A DNA stretch of 30,748 nucleotides from an uncultured Oscillospiraceae bacterium (GTDB lineage: Bacteria > Bacillota > Clostridia > Oscillospirales > Oscillospiraceae), in assembly GCA_934636045.1 (NCBI GenBank), contig CAKTZP010000007.1, forward strand, positions 1 through 30,748, written 5' to 3'. Positions within the stretch are counted from its first letter, which is position 1. Every line of letters begins with the position of its first letter. The notes below the pieces were generated by a model. It did no database searches and was not told the DNA's origin. It was given only the letters and a program-made list of their open reading frames with translations. A program made the position numbers and the translations under genes. Of this stretch, positions 15,650-23,679 are shown in pieces.

Positions 15650-16006
15650 CTACGCCGCCGTCGGCGATTCAACAAACGTAAACCGGTATTTCAAGCACCC
15701 GTCGCATGGCATCTCGATCGACTCCAAGCGCGTCAAATGTGCCCGAAACGCCTCGAACCTCGGATGCCGGAGCACCAGCGCCTGAAAGCTTGAAATATAC
15801 TTCGCCAGCCTGCTGAAGTCCGCGTATGCGTTTTCCCCATAAAACACACCCTCGCCCTCCACGATGCGCCCCAAATGCGCCCCGTCGACCACCGTCCACT
15901 GCCCCGCCTCCGTCGGCGTGACCGTCACATCGTGCCGAAAGGTCATGTGCAGCGTTTCCGGATCTGTCGGAAATACAAACGTGTCATATTGCAGTGTTCC
16001 TGCCAT
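15650..16006 (-). CDS. Phage-module protein of unknown function (last gene)
   Basis: This 118-residue protein starts MAGTLQYDTFVFPTDPETLHM and ends in a YRFTFVE segment; it is rich in beta-strand-like hydrophobic alternation. GGAGG lies upstream of the ATG. It follows the tail-tube gene by 9 nt and is the last gene of the head module, so a tail-assembly or tail-tip role is the natural guess, but I do not recognise the family. In a complete phage the tape-measure chaperones and tape measure would come next; here the module ends. Confidence 0.75.
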   Translation of the reverse strand: MAGTLQYDTFVFPTDPETLHMTFRHDVTVTPTEAGQWTVVDGAHLGRIVEGEGVFYGENAYADFSRLAKYISSFQALVLRHPRFEAFRAHLTRLESIEMPCDGCLKYRFTFVESPTAA

Positions 16007-16015
16007 AGTGCCTCC

Positions 16016-16408
16016 TTATTCCAGCTGGCTCCACGCACGTCCGGAGGCGCGGAGCACCAGCTCCTCGATCAGTAGCTTTCCCGCCTCATAGGATGTGCTC
16101 TCACTCGTCACATAGCATCCTGTAAACGTTGTCTCCACCACGCCGTCATTCAGGCTCAGCGAAAAATCCCGCAGCCCTGAGGCGGGCGTTTGGTTTGGAA
16201 AAGCGTCCGCGCCCAGCACCAGCCGCCGCAAGGTCACGGTATAGTCGCGTTCTCCCTCCGCGACCGCCGCCGGCGCGCTTTTTCCAAACGACCGAATGAC
16301 CACCGGCGCCGTACGTGCTTCCGTCCGGAAGCTCTGCACCATTCCCAGCAGCTTCCCATTGATCCACACCTTGATCGTCGGTGCTGCAATTACAGACAGC
16401 TCGCTCAT
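16016..16408 (-). CDS. Probable phage tail tube protein
   Basis: A 130-residue protein with IKVWINGKLLGMVQSFRTEA near the N-terminus and a DYTVTLRRLVLGADAF segment, the alternation seen in XkdM-type tail tube proteins. The start at 16408 was chosen because its ATG overlaps the upstream gene's TGA (ATGA) and AGGTGA lies upstream; a longer reading to 16432 would overlap more. Position after head-completion genes supports a tube subunit. A minor head-tail joining protein is possible. Confidence 0.65.
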   Translation of the reverse strand: MSELSVIAAPTIKVWINGKLLGMVQSFRTEARTAPVVIRSFGKSAPAAVAEGERDYTVTLRRLVLGADAFPNQTPASGLRDFSLSLNDGVVETTFTGCYVTSESTSYEAGKLLIEELVLRASGRAWSQLE

Positions 16409-16836
16409 GCCGTCACCTGCTTTCCGAAGCACAAGAACGACGTAAACTGCGCCCCGACCGTGCAGCGAAAACAGTCGCTGTCCGCGTCATAGCGCACCGA
16501 GCCGACCTGAATGCCGTGCATATTGTACCCCTCCGGTACAGTCTGCAGCGCAAGCAGCAGCTTCTGCACCACCCCGCCAATCATCGTCGTGCCGCCGAGA
16601 TACGGCGCGTAGACCTCCAGCACCGCGGCATGCTCCGCGGCGCAGCAGCGGTAATAATTTCCCGCGGCGTCGCGCCCAAAGCTGCTGCCGAGCGCCGCTG
16701 GCGACAGCGCCACCGTGCTGTCAATGATGACCATCGGTGCGGTCAAAATCGGCAGCCGCGAGAGCGAAAACGCTGCTGCGCAGTGCAGCCCGGCCGCATT
16801 GCACTGCTCCACCAGCTTCATGATCAGGTCGTCCAC
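16405..16836 (-). CDS. Probable phage tail completion/terminator protein
   Basis: This 143-residue protein starts with GTG at 16836 (MDDLIMKLVEQCNAAGLH), 13 nt inside the previous gene, with GAGGAT upstream. It ends with ATGA coupling to the tail tube gene. Size and place, between the connector pair and the tail tube, fit a tail terminator (gpU-like) or neck protein. It has five to six cysteines (for example RCCAAEH), unusual for this role. No direct family motif was recognised. Confidence 0.6.
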   Translation of the reverse strand: MDDLIMKLVEQCNAAGLHCAAAFSLSRLPILTAPMVIIDSTVALSPAALGSSFGRDAAGNYYRCCAAEHAAVLEVYAPYLGGTTMIGGVVQKLLLALQTVPEGYNMHGIQVGSVRYDADSDCFRCTVGAQFTSFLCFGKQVTA

Positions 16837-17165
16837 GGGTCATCCTCGCCTCCTTCCACGCACAGTCCCCAGACGAACAGCGCCTCCTTCCGGAAGATCA
16901 CCCGATCCGCGCGCCGCACGATGAACCGCCGCCCGTCGAATTCGATCACATCGCCGTTTTTCACCTTCTGCGCCGAAGGGCCGATATAAAGATACTGTCC
17001 GCGCGGAATTTCTCCCGCATTGGGCACCATCCGTTCCATATTCTGCCAACTCTTGGACGTCACGAGCTGCACGATTGCCTTGTAAATGTACGTCTCTCCC
17101 TCCGAGTGGCGCACCAGCTGCGTCCCGAAGCGCCCGATCAGCTCTGTCATCAGCTTCTCGTTCAT
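16824..17165 (-). CDS. Probable phage head closure protein
   Basis: A 113-residue protein with a beta-rich C-terminal half (GDVIEFDGRRFIVRRADRVI), typical of small head-closure proteins that plug the portal. Its ATG overlaps the stop of the preceding gene by 4 nt (ATGA). The call rests on size, fold-like pattern and position. Confidence 0.6.
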   Translation of the reverse strand: MNEKLMTELIGRFGTQLVRHSEGETYIYKAIVQLVTSKSWQNMERMVPNAGEIPRGQYLYIGPSAQKVKNGDVIEFDGRRFIVRRADRVIFRKEALFVWGLCVEGGEDDPWTT

Positions 17166-17497
17166 GTCTTCACGCTCCGGAATGCAAACCCCTTCTGGTC
17201 CAGAAACGGCGCCATCAGCTCTTCCGCCGCCTCAGCAAAGCGTGCCGTCCCGTCGGAAAAACGGATCGACATCGTCGCTGCCGTAAAGTCCGAGATCGGG
17301 CTGCCGCTCCGCACCGTTGCCACCGCAACCAGCGCCGCCGCAGTCGTCAGCGCGCTGCCGCAGTCCTCGGCCGTCAGCCCCTCCCGCAGCCGCGCGGTAT
17401 AAGAATCCACCGCTGCCCGGCAGAGCAGGGAGAGGTTCTCCTCCTGCTCGCCGTACAGCGCGACGGCCGCCGTCAGCGCCTCGTCGTAAACGCTCAT
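17162..17497 (-). CDS. Probable phage head-tail connector (adaptor)
   Basis: A 111-residue, mostly helical protein (MSVYDEALTAAVALYGEQEENLSLLCRAAVDSYTARLREGL) placed directly after the major capsid gene with a 2-nt gap. The N-terminal helical layout matches gp6-like adaptor proteins that sit below the portal. It is coupled to the next gene by a 4-nt overlap. Assignment is by position and secondary-structure impression. Confidence 0.6.
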   Translation of the reverse strand: MSVYDEALTAAVALYGEQEENLSLLCRAAVDSYTARLREGLTAEDCGSALTTAAALVAVATVRSGSPISDFTAATMSIRFSDGTARFAEAAEELMAPFLDQKGFAFRSVKT

Positions 17498-17499
17498 CC

Positions 17500-18507
17500 T
17501 TACAGCTCCAGTGTCTTTACCGCGTCGCTGAACAGATTGGCAAAGCCGCAGATCGACGTGATCGCCGCGCGCTCGAGCTGACGGTCGATAAGCTTGTCAT
17601 ATTCCACCGTAATGTCGCCCGCCTGCACCATTTCCAGTGCGTAGCGGCGGTCAAGCGCAAGGATCGTATTCGAATCCACGGCGTCCGTGCGGAACAGCTC
17701 TGCGCCGATAGGCGTGCCCAGCTTGCCCGTGCCTTGGAAGTTCAGGCCGGTCGCCGGATTCTGGAATTCCTTGAGCTTCAGCAGCTGCGCCATTGCGTTG
17801 CCGCCGACAAGCAGCGTGCTGACCTCGTACGGATGGAACTGCGTCCAAAAATCGATCAGCGCCGCGTAAGAAAAGTCGGTCGTCCCCTCGGTAATCGGCG
17901 CCGTACCCACAGTGAACGAGCCGCATTCCTCGGTCAGCACCTCGACCGCGTCGGCCAGATGCGCCTGATGGATGTACGCGCCGATCTGGCGCAGCATCAC
18001 GGAGAACAGATCGAGCTTTTGGAAGCGAAGTGCCTCATAAGACGCCACCAGCATTCTGCCGCGCTTTTGCAGCTTGATCACGGAGTCGCGCGTGCGGATG
18101 CTCGTGGCCGGAATGGCCGCACCCTCGGCGACCTCCGCCAGCTGCTTGTCCTTCGCAGTCGGCTCGGAGTAGATGCTGCGGTAGTCCATCCCATCGATCT
18201 TGGTAACGGTCGCGGTGATCGCAGGCAGGATGTTGCCCTCCTCCGCGCCTTGGCGCACCACGCGCGCAATAAACTCCGGGAACAGCACAGACGACTCAAA
18301 GGTCGAGAAGAACTTCTCCACCGGATCGGACGCCGCACCCTTCACGCGAATGCCGAAGCGCTTGAGCTGGCGCTGAAATGCGTCCGTGCCCTCCAGTGCC
18401 GTGCCCTTGTAGCTCTCCGATGGATCGAGCTCCTCCAGCACCTGCGTAAAGGGCTTGCTGCCCTCGTGATACATGCCCTTTTCCAGCTTGATATTGTCAA
18501 AAGCCAT
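17500..18507 (-). CDS. Phage major capsid protein
   Basis: A 335-residue protein with the shape of an HK97-fold coat protein: a charged N-terminal arm (about 1-60), the central VLFPEFIARVVRQGAEEGNILPAI segment (about 75-98), and a long A/P-domain region ending near DRRYALEMVQAGDITVEYDKLIDRQLERAAITSICGFANLFSDAV. There is no long delta domain, which fits a separate scaffold on the protease gene. AAAGGAGG precedes the ATG. It lies between a decoration-type gene and the connector genes, where the major capsid gene is expected. Base composition is like the host's. Confidence 0.85.
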   Translation of the reverse strand: MAFDNIKLEKGMYHEGSKPFTQVLEELDPSESYKGTALEGTDAFQRQLKRFGIRVKGAASDPVEKFFSTFESSVLFPEFIARVVRQGAEEGNILPAITATVTKIDGMDYRSIYSEPTAKDKQLAEVAEGAAIPATSIRTRDSVIKLQKRGRMLVASYEALRFQKLDLFSVMLRQIGAYIHQAHLADAVEVLTEECGSFTVGTAPITEGTTDFSYAALIDFWTQFHPYEVSTLLVGGNAMAQLLKLKEFQNPATGLNFQGTGKLGTPIGAELFRTDAVDSNTILALDRRYALEMVQAGDITVEYDKLIDRQLERAAITSICGFANLFSDAVKTLEL

Positions 18508-18526
18508 TGTAAAGTCCTCCTTTCAA

Positions 18527-18865
18527 TTACAGCAGGAACGTGATGCTCTTGTTCACCACGTCCACGTTGACAACCTGATACATCGGCGCGCTCTCACTGG
18601 CCGTCACGCTGCCGTCTCCCGCGGCGCACAGGCCGACCCTGCCCACGCTCGGCGCCGTGCCGGAATACTTGACCGTCACAAAGCCGCGCACCGCAACGTT
18701 GACCAGCATCTCGCGCTGGCTGACCACGATACCGAAGAACGCATCGTCCTTCTGCGCCTTGATCACCGCGTCATTGTAGCCCATCTTACACGGTGTCCCC
18801 GCCGTCAGAAATGTATTTGTGTGAAACGTCACACACTCCTGTCCGATTGCTTCATAAGAAATCAT
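18527..18865 (-). CDS. Probable capsid decoration/head protein
   Basis: A 112-residue, beta-rich protein directly upstream of the major capsid gene (19 nt gap), with GGAGG before its ATG. The sequence (for example GYNDAVIKAQKDDAFFGIVVSQREMLVNVAVRGFVTVKYSG) is like small head-decoration proteins that stabilise mature capsids. The role is inferred from size and place. Confidence 0.6.
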   Translation of the reverse strand: MISYEAIGQECVTFHTNTFLTAGTPCKMGYNDAVIKAQKDDAFFGIVVSQREMLVNVAVRGFVTVKYSGTAPSVGRVGLCAAGDGSVTASESAPMYQVVNVDVVNKSITFLL

Positions 18866-18904
18866 AACATACCTCCATAAAATGAAATTTCAAATCATCA
18901 CTTT

Positions 18905-19405
18905 CCCCCGCCGCAGCAACGGCTCCCCTCTATGTCATTGCGAGGCCGCTTGCGGCCGTGGCAATCCGCTCTCCTCCCCGCCGCAGCGGTTTCATCGCAC
19001 CACCCTTGGCTCCCCCTCCCAAGGGGAGCTGGCACGCGGAACGCACGACTGAGGGGTCATCCCCGCCGCAGCGGTTTCATCGAACCGCCCTTGGCTCCCC
19101 TTCCTAAGGGGAGCTGGCACGCGGAACACGTGACTGAGGGGTCCTCCCCGCCGCAGTAACGGCTCCCCTCCGTGTCATTGCGAGGCCGCACTTGCGGCCG
19201 TGGCAATCCGCTCTCCTCCCCGCCGCAGCGGTTTCATCGCACCACCCTTTGCTCCCCTTTCCAAGGGGAGCTGGCACGCGGAACGTGTGACTGAGGGGTC
19301 ATATTCCCGCCGCATTGGCTCCCCTTCCCAAGGGGGGCTGGCACGCGGAACACGTGACTGAGGGGTCATCCCCGCCGCAGCGGATTTCAAATCCGTGCCG
19401 AAGGC
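18905..19405. repeat. A/B repeat array inside the phage module
   Basis: The 545 nt between the decoration gene and the protease gene hold no gene but two A repeats (18934-18969, 19174-19211) and four B repeats (about 19007-19060, 19091-19143, 19250-19300, 19316-19369), in the order A-B-B-A-B-B. Units starting at 18918 and 19158 repeat with a 240-bp period. B copies here end in GCACGCGGAACACGTG rather than the GGCACGGC form found elsewhere, so they expanded locally. Each B unit folds into two hairpins. Confidence 0.85.
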
Positions 19406-19410
19406 ACTCC

Positions 19411-20325
19411 CTAAATCAAATACTCCGCATCCAGCCCCGTCGCACAAACCGCTCTGGCCCCCGGCAGCTGCACTCCGCCCGGATACAGCGCATCCAGCCG
19501 CTTGTCCATTGCTCCCTTGAGCGCCCGCAGCTCCTCGTAATCCAGCGCCCCAAACGACTTGCGCAGCGTCGCCGCGTCCGCGCCGAAATCCAGCGCAACC
19601 CCAGCCGTCACAACCTGCTCCAACAGCGCCTCGCGGCACTGCCGCCCGAACGCTGCCTCCTGCTCCAGCGCCTTCAGCCGCTCTGTCAGCCCCGGCGCAC
19701 CTGCCTTCTGCACCAGCTCCTCTAAGGTCATCCTCTCACCTCCTCTCGCCGCCTTCATCACGCCCGCCTCCCGCTGCGCGGGGACGGCCACGAAGGAAAA
19801 TTCATACGCGTCGACCGGCTCGCACAGCACCGCATAACAGACCTCGCCGCCGTACACCGCTCCCTTGCGGTGCTCGCAGCAGCCATATTCCGCTCCGCAG
19901 ATGCTGCATCGCCGCGCCGCCATCGCGCAGCCGACAGAGACCTCCTTCTTGATCCCGCCCTCAATGTCGGCGATCAACGCCGCGTTCTTCTCCGTCCGCA
20001 GCATGTAGCACTCCGCGTAGATTGCCTGTGCGCCGTCCGTCTCCGTGCAGACCTCTGTCCGATAGATACGCGCCACCTGACCCTCCGCCGACCAGTTGTG
20101 GTCAAAAATTCCGGTTTTCCCGTAAAACAGCTCCGCCAGCCGCGGCAGCGCCGCCGTATCAAAGCGCTCGTTGTCACGATCCGGCCGATCGTCGCACAGC
20201 CGCACGCGGAATGCGTAGACCTCTTCTGCCCGCAGCGGCGACTTGGCCAACGCGTTGATTTTTTCCAGCTGCTCCTCGTCCGGCGTCCCCGCGCCGACGA
20301 CTGCAGCCTCCTTCCGAATGTCCAT
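19411..20325 (-). CDS. Phage prohead protease fused to scaffold-like domain
   Basis: A 304-residue protein. Residues 1-195 match the S78/U35 prohead protease layout: GIFDHNWSAEGQVARI carries the catalytic His (H76), KKEVSVGC the catalytic Ser (S130), and YEFSFVAVPAQREAGV follows as usual. A Cys-rich insert after the serine strand (C140, C143, C149, C150, H152) could bind zinc and is not usual for HK97-type proteases. Residues 196-304 are helical and charged and could be the scaffold, cleaved during maturation. It is placed after the portal, as expected. A C-terminal KxxL-like scaffold reading is inference. Confidence 0.75.
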   Translation of the reverse strand: MDIRKEAAVVGAGTPDEEQLEKINALAKSPLRAEEVYAFRVRLCDDRPDRDNERFDTAALPRLAELFYGKTGIFDHNWSAEGQVARIYRTEVCTETDGAQAIYAECYMLRTEKNAALIADIEGGIKKEVSVGCAMAARRCSICGAEYGCCEHRKGAVYGGEVCYAVLCEPVDAYEFSFVAVPAQREAGVMKAARGGERMTLEELVQKAGAPGLTERLKALEQEAAFGRQCREALLEQVVTAGVALDFGADAATLRKSFGALDYEELRALKGAMDKRLDALYPGGVQLPGARAVCATGLDAEYLI

Positions 20326-20342
20326 TGTTTCGCTCCTTCCCT

Positions 20343-21473
20343 CTAAGCTCCGCGCTGCTGCTCCAGCTCCCGCGTCTGCGCGCGGTAAAGCCCCGCCTGC
20401 GCCTCTGCCACAAGATCCTGCAGGCTGATGTCGTCCCAGCAGATGCGCGGCGCGCAGCTATAGCCGTTCAGCCGCAGCCACAGCTCACACACCCGCTCCA
20501 GTGCCGGCTCCACCGTGCGCCGGATCGACCAAAGCTCGCTGGTCAGCATGTCTGCCTGCTGCTGGCTCATCCGTTCGGTGCTGGCCCAGCTCAGCCCCAG
20601 TAAAAACGGTGGCAGCCCGGTCTTCGCCACCAGCTGTTCCAGGATCTGCCGCACCGGCACCTCCGAATCCAGGATCGGCCCGTCCGACCCGATGACCTTG
20701 ACCGACACATCGCCGATGGCCACAAAATCGCGCACCGTCCCGTTCTTGCTGTCCTGCATTGCCTCGGACCACTCCCGCGCGATCGTCTCTGCCTGCTCCC
20801 CGGCCGCGGCGCGGTCCATCCCGTCGCCGCCCGGCTTGCAAACCACCGCATAGCGCACATTCCCCGCGCGCTCCCAGTTCACGCCGACCGTCCGATAGAT
20901 CTTCAGCAGAATGTCCGCCAAAAACGGCATTCCCCGCAGCAGTGAGACGCCGTAGGGATGCGCCGTCTCCGGCTCCAGCGTCGTCAGCAGCAGCAAATGC
21001 TGATACGGCAGCGCCCGCAGCTGGCCGCCCGCGTCTGCCGCGCAGAGCGTCACCTCCAGCGGCGAGGGCCCCTCCCGGATCTGCACCGCCGTCACGTCGC
21101 CCCAACAGACCGCCGCCAGCTGCCGTCCGGTCACGACCATTTCCCCGACCGCGCGCCCATAGGTCAGCAGGCTGTCCAGATACGCCGCCAAAAAGCGCTC
21201 CATTCCCCGCTGCCCGCGCCCGCACGGCACCGTGCGCAAAAACTCCCGCAGCGCCTCCTGTCCCTGCGTGCATTCCACGGTAAACCCGCCCACCAGCCGG
21301 ACGAGCTTCGTGATCGCCGCATCAAGGATCGGCAGCGACTCCCGCAGTGACTGATACAGCCGCTCCTCATTCCCGCCGAGCGGCACCATACCGCCCAGCG
21401 CCGCAAGCGGCTGCGCCTGCGCCCCGCGCAGCTGCGTCGCCGCCGAGGCCGCCGCCGTCTTTTCCTTCGCCAT
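20343..21473 (-). CDS. Phage portal protein
   Basis: A 376-residue protein of the right size for a portal subunit, the dodecameric DNA channel of the capsid. Recognisable stretches are GGFTVEC in the N-terminal clip region, HPYGVSLLRGMPFLADILLKIYRTVGVNWERAGNVRYAVV (about 191-230) and QILEQLVAKTGLPPFLLGLSWASTERMSQQQADML (about 285-319), the last a common portal helix block. The ATG at 21473 follows AAAGGAAAAG; a longer reading to 21596 overlaps the terminase and was rejected. It lies 17 nt before the protease gene and after the terminase. Confidence 0.85.
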   Translation of the reverse strand: MAKEKTAAASAATQLRGAQAQPLAALGGMVPLGGNEERLYQSLRESLPILDAAITKLVRLVGGFTVECTQGQEALREFLRTVPCGRGQRGMERFLAAYLDSLLTYGRAVGEMVVTGRQLAAVCWGDVTAVQIREGPSPLEVTLCAADAGGQLRALPYQHLLLLTTLEPETAHPYGVSLLRGMPFLADILLKIYRTVGVNWERAGNVRYAVVCKPGGDGMDRAAAGEQAETIAREWSEAMQDSKNGTVRDFVAIGDVSVKVIGSDGPILDSEVPVRQILEQLVAKTGLPPFLLGLSWASTERMSQQQADMLTSELWSIRRTVEPALERVCELWLRLNGYSCAPRICWDDISLQDLVAEAQAGLYRAQTRELEQQRGA

Positions 21474-21531
21474 CTTTTCCTTTCGTTTCACGTCAAATTG
21501 CCTCCTCTCAAAAAGCTTTTTTGCTCCGCGC

Positions 21532-22770
21532 TCACCCGCGCCGTACCGCCACCGCGGCCACCGGCGTGCTGCTTCTGCAAAGCACCGTTGCAACAAAATA
21601 CCGCATGTCGTCCATCGCGTGGTCGTGCTCCTTCTTCACCGCGTCCTTCCCCGCCTTAGGATCCCAAACGTACTGCTCCATCTCCCGCAGGCAGTCGCTG
21701 CAGGTGTCGCAGATCACAAGCTTTCCCTCCTTCAGCAGATCCGACGTGTGGCGGATGCCCGAGAGCACATCGTTATCCGCGCGCTTGACGTTCCAGCCCT
21801 CTCGCCGCAGCAGCTCAATAAAGCTCGCCGCCGATGGGTCGACGATCACCGCCGTGATTGTTTTTTCTCCGGCCAGCGTTCGCAGCGCCCGGGCGTAGTC
21901 CGCGTCCGTCATCTGCCGCATCTCCCGCCGCGAGTCAAAGTAAAACTCCTTCACGCGGTACCAAACGCCGTCCTTTCTCCCCCACAGCCCGAACGATGCC
22001 GGATTCACCGTCCCATAATCGCAGGAGATGTACCATTGTGCAAACGGCGGCTTTGGAGGTGGTGGAGCATTTGCCGCGTCAAAAAAGTCGTAAACGCGCC
22101 CCTCCGCCGCGACCCACTGCCCCAGCACGAACCGTCGGAAGAACACCCCGCTGTACAGCCGCTCATACCGCTGCCGGATCTCCGGCGAAAGCGAAGGGTT
22201 ATCCTGCATCGTAAAATGCAGATACAAGCAATTTCGCGCCTCCGCATTCTGGATCCATTCCGTATAAAACCAATGATGCGGTCCCTCCGGGTTGCAGTTG
22301 AACCATAGCCGGCTCCCCGTCACCGAGCATCGCGCGCACGCCTGCTCGACAAACGACCGCGGCATCAGCGCCGCCTCGTCGAGCAAAATGCCCGCAAACG
22401 TAATGCCCTGAATCAGCGCAGCCGAGCTCTCGTCCCGCCCGCCGAAGATGTAAAAATCATTGGTGTGTCCGCGAAATGTCGCCTGCACCAGATTCTCCGT
22501 CCGCCGCTCCGTGATAGAAAAGCCGATGGCCCGCAGCTTTGGCAGCAGCTCTGCCAACACATTGCGCCGCAGCGACGCAATCGTCTTTCCGCAGATGCCG
22601 AACCGCGCGCCCCGGAAGCTGCTGCACGCCCAAAGGAAAAAGCTCAGCCCCATGCACAGCGTCTTTCCCGACCGCACCGCGCCGTCGCAGATGATTGCTT
22701 CCTTCCCCGCGTGTGCACTGTGCGGCCGCCACCAATTGAGCACCGTCCGCTGCTTTTTCGAGAACGTCAA
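21532..22770 (-). CDS. Phage terminase large subunit (PBSX-type)
   Basis: A 412-residue DNA-packaging motor and nuclease. Walker A is GAVRSGKT (30-37), Walker B is GILLDEAAL (D131, E132). The C-terminal RNase H-like nuclease keeps its acidic residues: CDYGTVNP (D251), AVIVDPSA (D311) and HAMDDMRY (D387, D388). All are intact, so activity is expected. The start is TTG at 22770, overlapping the small-subunit stop (TTGA). Length is typical for PBSX/XtmB-like terminases. Confidence 0.92.
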   Translation of the reverse strand: MTFSKKQRTVLNWWRPHSAHAGKEAIICDGAVRSGKTLCMGLSFFLWACSSFRGARFGICGKTIASLRRNVLAELLPKLRAIGFSITERRTENLVQATFRGHTNDFYIFGGRDESSAALIQGITFAGILLDEAALMPRSFVEQACARCSVTGSRLWFNCNPEGPHHWFYTEWIQNAEARNCLYLHFTMQDNPSLSPEIRQRYERLYSGVFFRRFVLGQWVAAEGRVYDFFDAANAPPPPKPPFAQWYISCDYGTVNPASFGLWGRKDGVWYRVKEFYFDSRREMRQMTDADYARALRTLAGEKTITAVIVDPSAASFIELLRREGWNVKRADNDVLSGIRHTSDLLKEGKLVICDTCSDCLREMEQYVWDPKAGKDAVKKEHDHAMDDMRYFVATVLCRSSTPVAAVAVRRG

Positions 22771-23204
22771 TCCGTCCCCACATCCTCCGCCGCGGCAAAG
22801 AACGCGTCGGCCATGTCGCCCTCGTCCGAAACCGCCTCCAGCAGCTGCTCCAGTGCCCGCAGCCGGTCGACCAGCTTGACCTCCACCGTGCCCTTTTCAT
22901 TGCGCTTGACCTCCGCCAGCAGGCTCAGCTCCAGCGCGTCAACCTCCGGCCGCTCCTCCAGCACCAGCCGCACACAATCGTTCGCCCGCCCAAAGGCCAG
23001 CTGCGCCAACCGCCGCAGCACGTCGCGCCGGCAAATGTCGCACTGTCCGCGCTGTAGCTCCACCTCCTGCTGTACCGCCGGAGTCGAAAGCAGCCGCAGG
23101 CCATCCTCCCGGCCTACCTCCCGCGCCGCTCGCTCCGCATCAAAGCACCTCAAATAAGCCGCCGCAAACCGACGCCTTTCCGATGCCGTATTCGGCTTTG
23201 TCAT
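22767..23204 (-). CDS. Phage terminase small subunit
   Basis: A 145-residue protein with an N-terminal helical DNA-binding pattern (RRFAAAYLRCFDAERAAREVGRED) like XtmA-type small terminases, a CDICRRDVLRRLAQLAFG middle, and a C-terminal helix with VDRLRALEQLLEAV. It would recognise the packaging site. ATG at 23204 is preferred (GGGGGAG 8 nt upstream), but an in-frame TTG at 23207 is possible. It overlaps the large subunit and is the first clear gene of the module. Confidence 0.85.
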   Translation of the reverse strand: MTKPNTASERRRFAAAYLRCFDAERAAREVGREDGLRLLSTPAVQQEVELQRGQCDICRRDVLRRLAQLAFGRANDCVRLVLEERPEVDALELSLLAEVKRNEKGTVEVKLVDRLRALEQLLEAVSDEGDMADAFFAAAEDVGTD

Positions 23205-23234
23205 CAACCCATCTCCCCCATTTTCTCCGCAAGC

Positions 23235-23351
23235 TTACCAGAATTCCATCCTCCGCAGCCTCAAGCCTCCCCCTTCACCCCTACCTCCGATTTCCCGCCA
23301 AAAGAACGCAAACCATGCAACACTCCCAAAAAAATCCTCCGTTTTTTTCAT
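23235..23351 (-). CDS. Possible 38-residue protein at the head of the phage module
   Basis: A short frame reads MKKTEDFFGSVAWFAFFW and then a glycine/arginine-rich tail, with GGGGAGG upstream and a stop 30 nt before the terminase small subunit start. A central hydrophobic stretch could be membrane-associated. There is no other support; it may be chance. Confidence 0.25.
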   Translation of the reverse strand: MKKTEDFFGSVAWFAFFWREIGGRGEGGGLRLRRMEFW

Positions 23352-23499
23352 TTTCCCACGCTTCCTCCCCATCACCCGCCGCACCCAAGGCGGCGCCTGC
23401 ACATTTCCGGCTCTCCGCCGCCCCGCAAAAGTTTTTTGCACTTTCTTTAAAGTCTGTTCACAAATTCCCCCGCCGGATATGGTATTCTTTAACCAGAGG

Positions 23500-23640
23500 T
23501 CAGGTTTTCCTCCCTTTCTCCTGATCTCCGCTGCTGATGCCGCGGAAAGCTCCGCGGATAAGCCGACAGCAGCCTGTGTGTCGAACAACAAAACCAGACG
23601 ACCCCGGCGTGTTTCCTGCGCCGGGGTCGCCGTAGCTTTT
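23500..23640 (+). ncRNA. Candidate structured RNA upstream of rsmA
   Basis: The region 23205-23730 has no confident gene, but 23500-23629 folds cleanly on the plus strand. TC(A)GGTTTT (23500-23508) pairs with AAAACC(A)GA (23590-23598); GCTGCTG (23530-23536) with CAGCAGC (23567-23573); CCGCGGA with TCCGCGG around an AAGC loop (23540-23557). An 11-bp terminator-like hairpin follows (23599-23629). Two single-stranded bubbles of about 21 and 16 nt lie between the stems, a layout somewhat like 6S RNA. It could also be a leader of rsmA. No known family was recognised. Confidence 0.35.
23599..23629 (+). terminator. GC-rich hairpin before rsmA
   Basis: CGACCCCGGCG (23599-23609) pairs with CGCCGGGGTCG (23619-23629), 11 bp perfect. 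The T-run (TTTT at 23637-23640) is 7 nt away on the plus strand; on the minus strand GGTTTTG follows. Direction is uncertain. Confidence 0.5.
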
Positions 23641-23679
23641 GCGCCGGGCGCGCTGTTTGGAAGAAACCCGTCCGGACGC

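Noticed and set aside
18905..19405. CRISPR array reading of the regular repeats
   Set aside because: Units are 50-100 bp composites without unique spacers of constant length, and no cas gene is present.
23500..23640. TPP or fluoride riboswitch, or SRP RNA, because of CCTGATCT, CTGATG and GGTCAGG strings
   Set aside because: The other conserved parts (CTGAGA of TPP, the AACC core of fluoride, GGAAGGAAGCAG of SRP) are missing.
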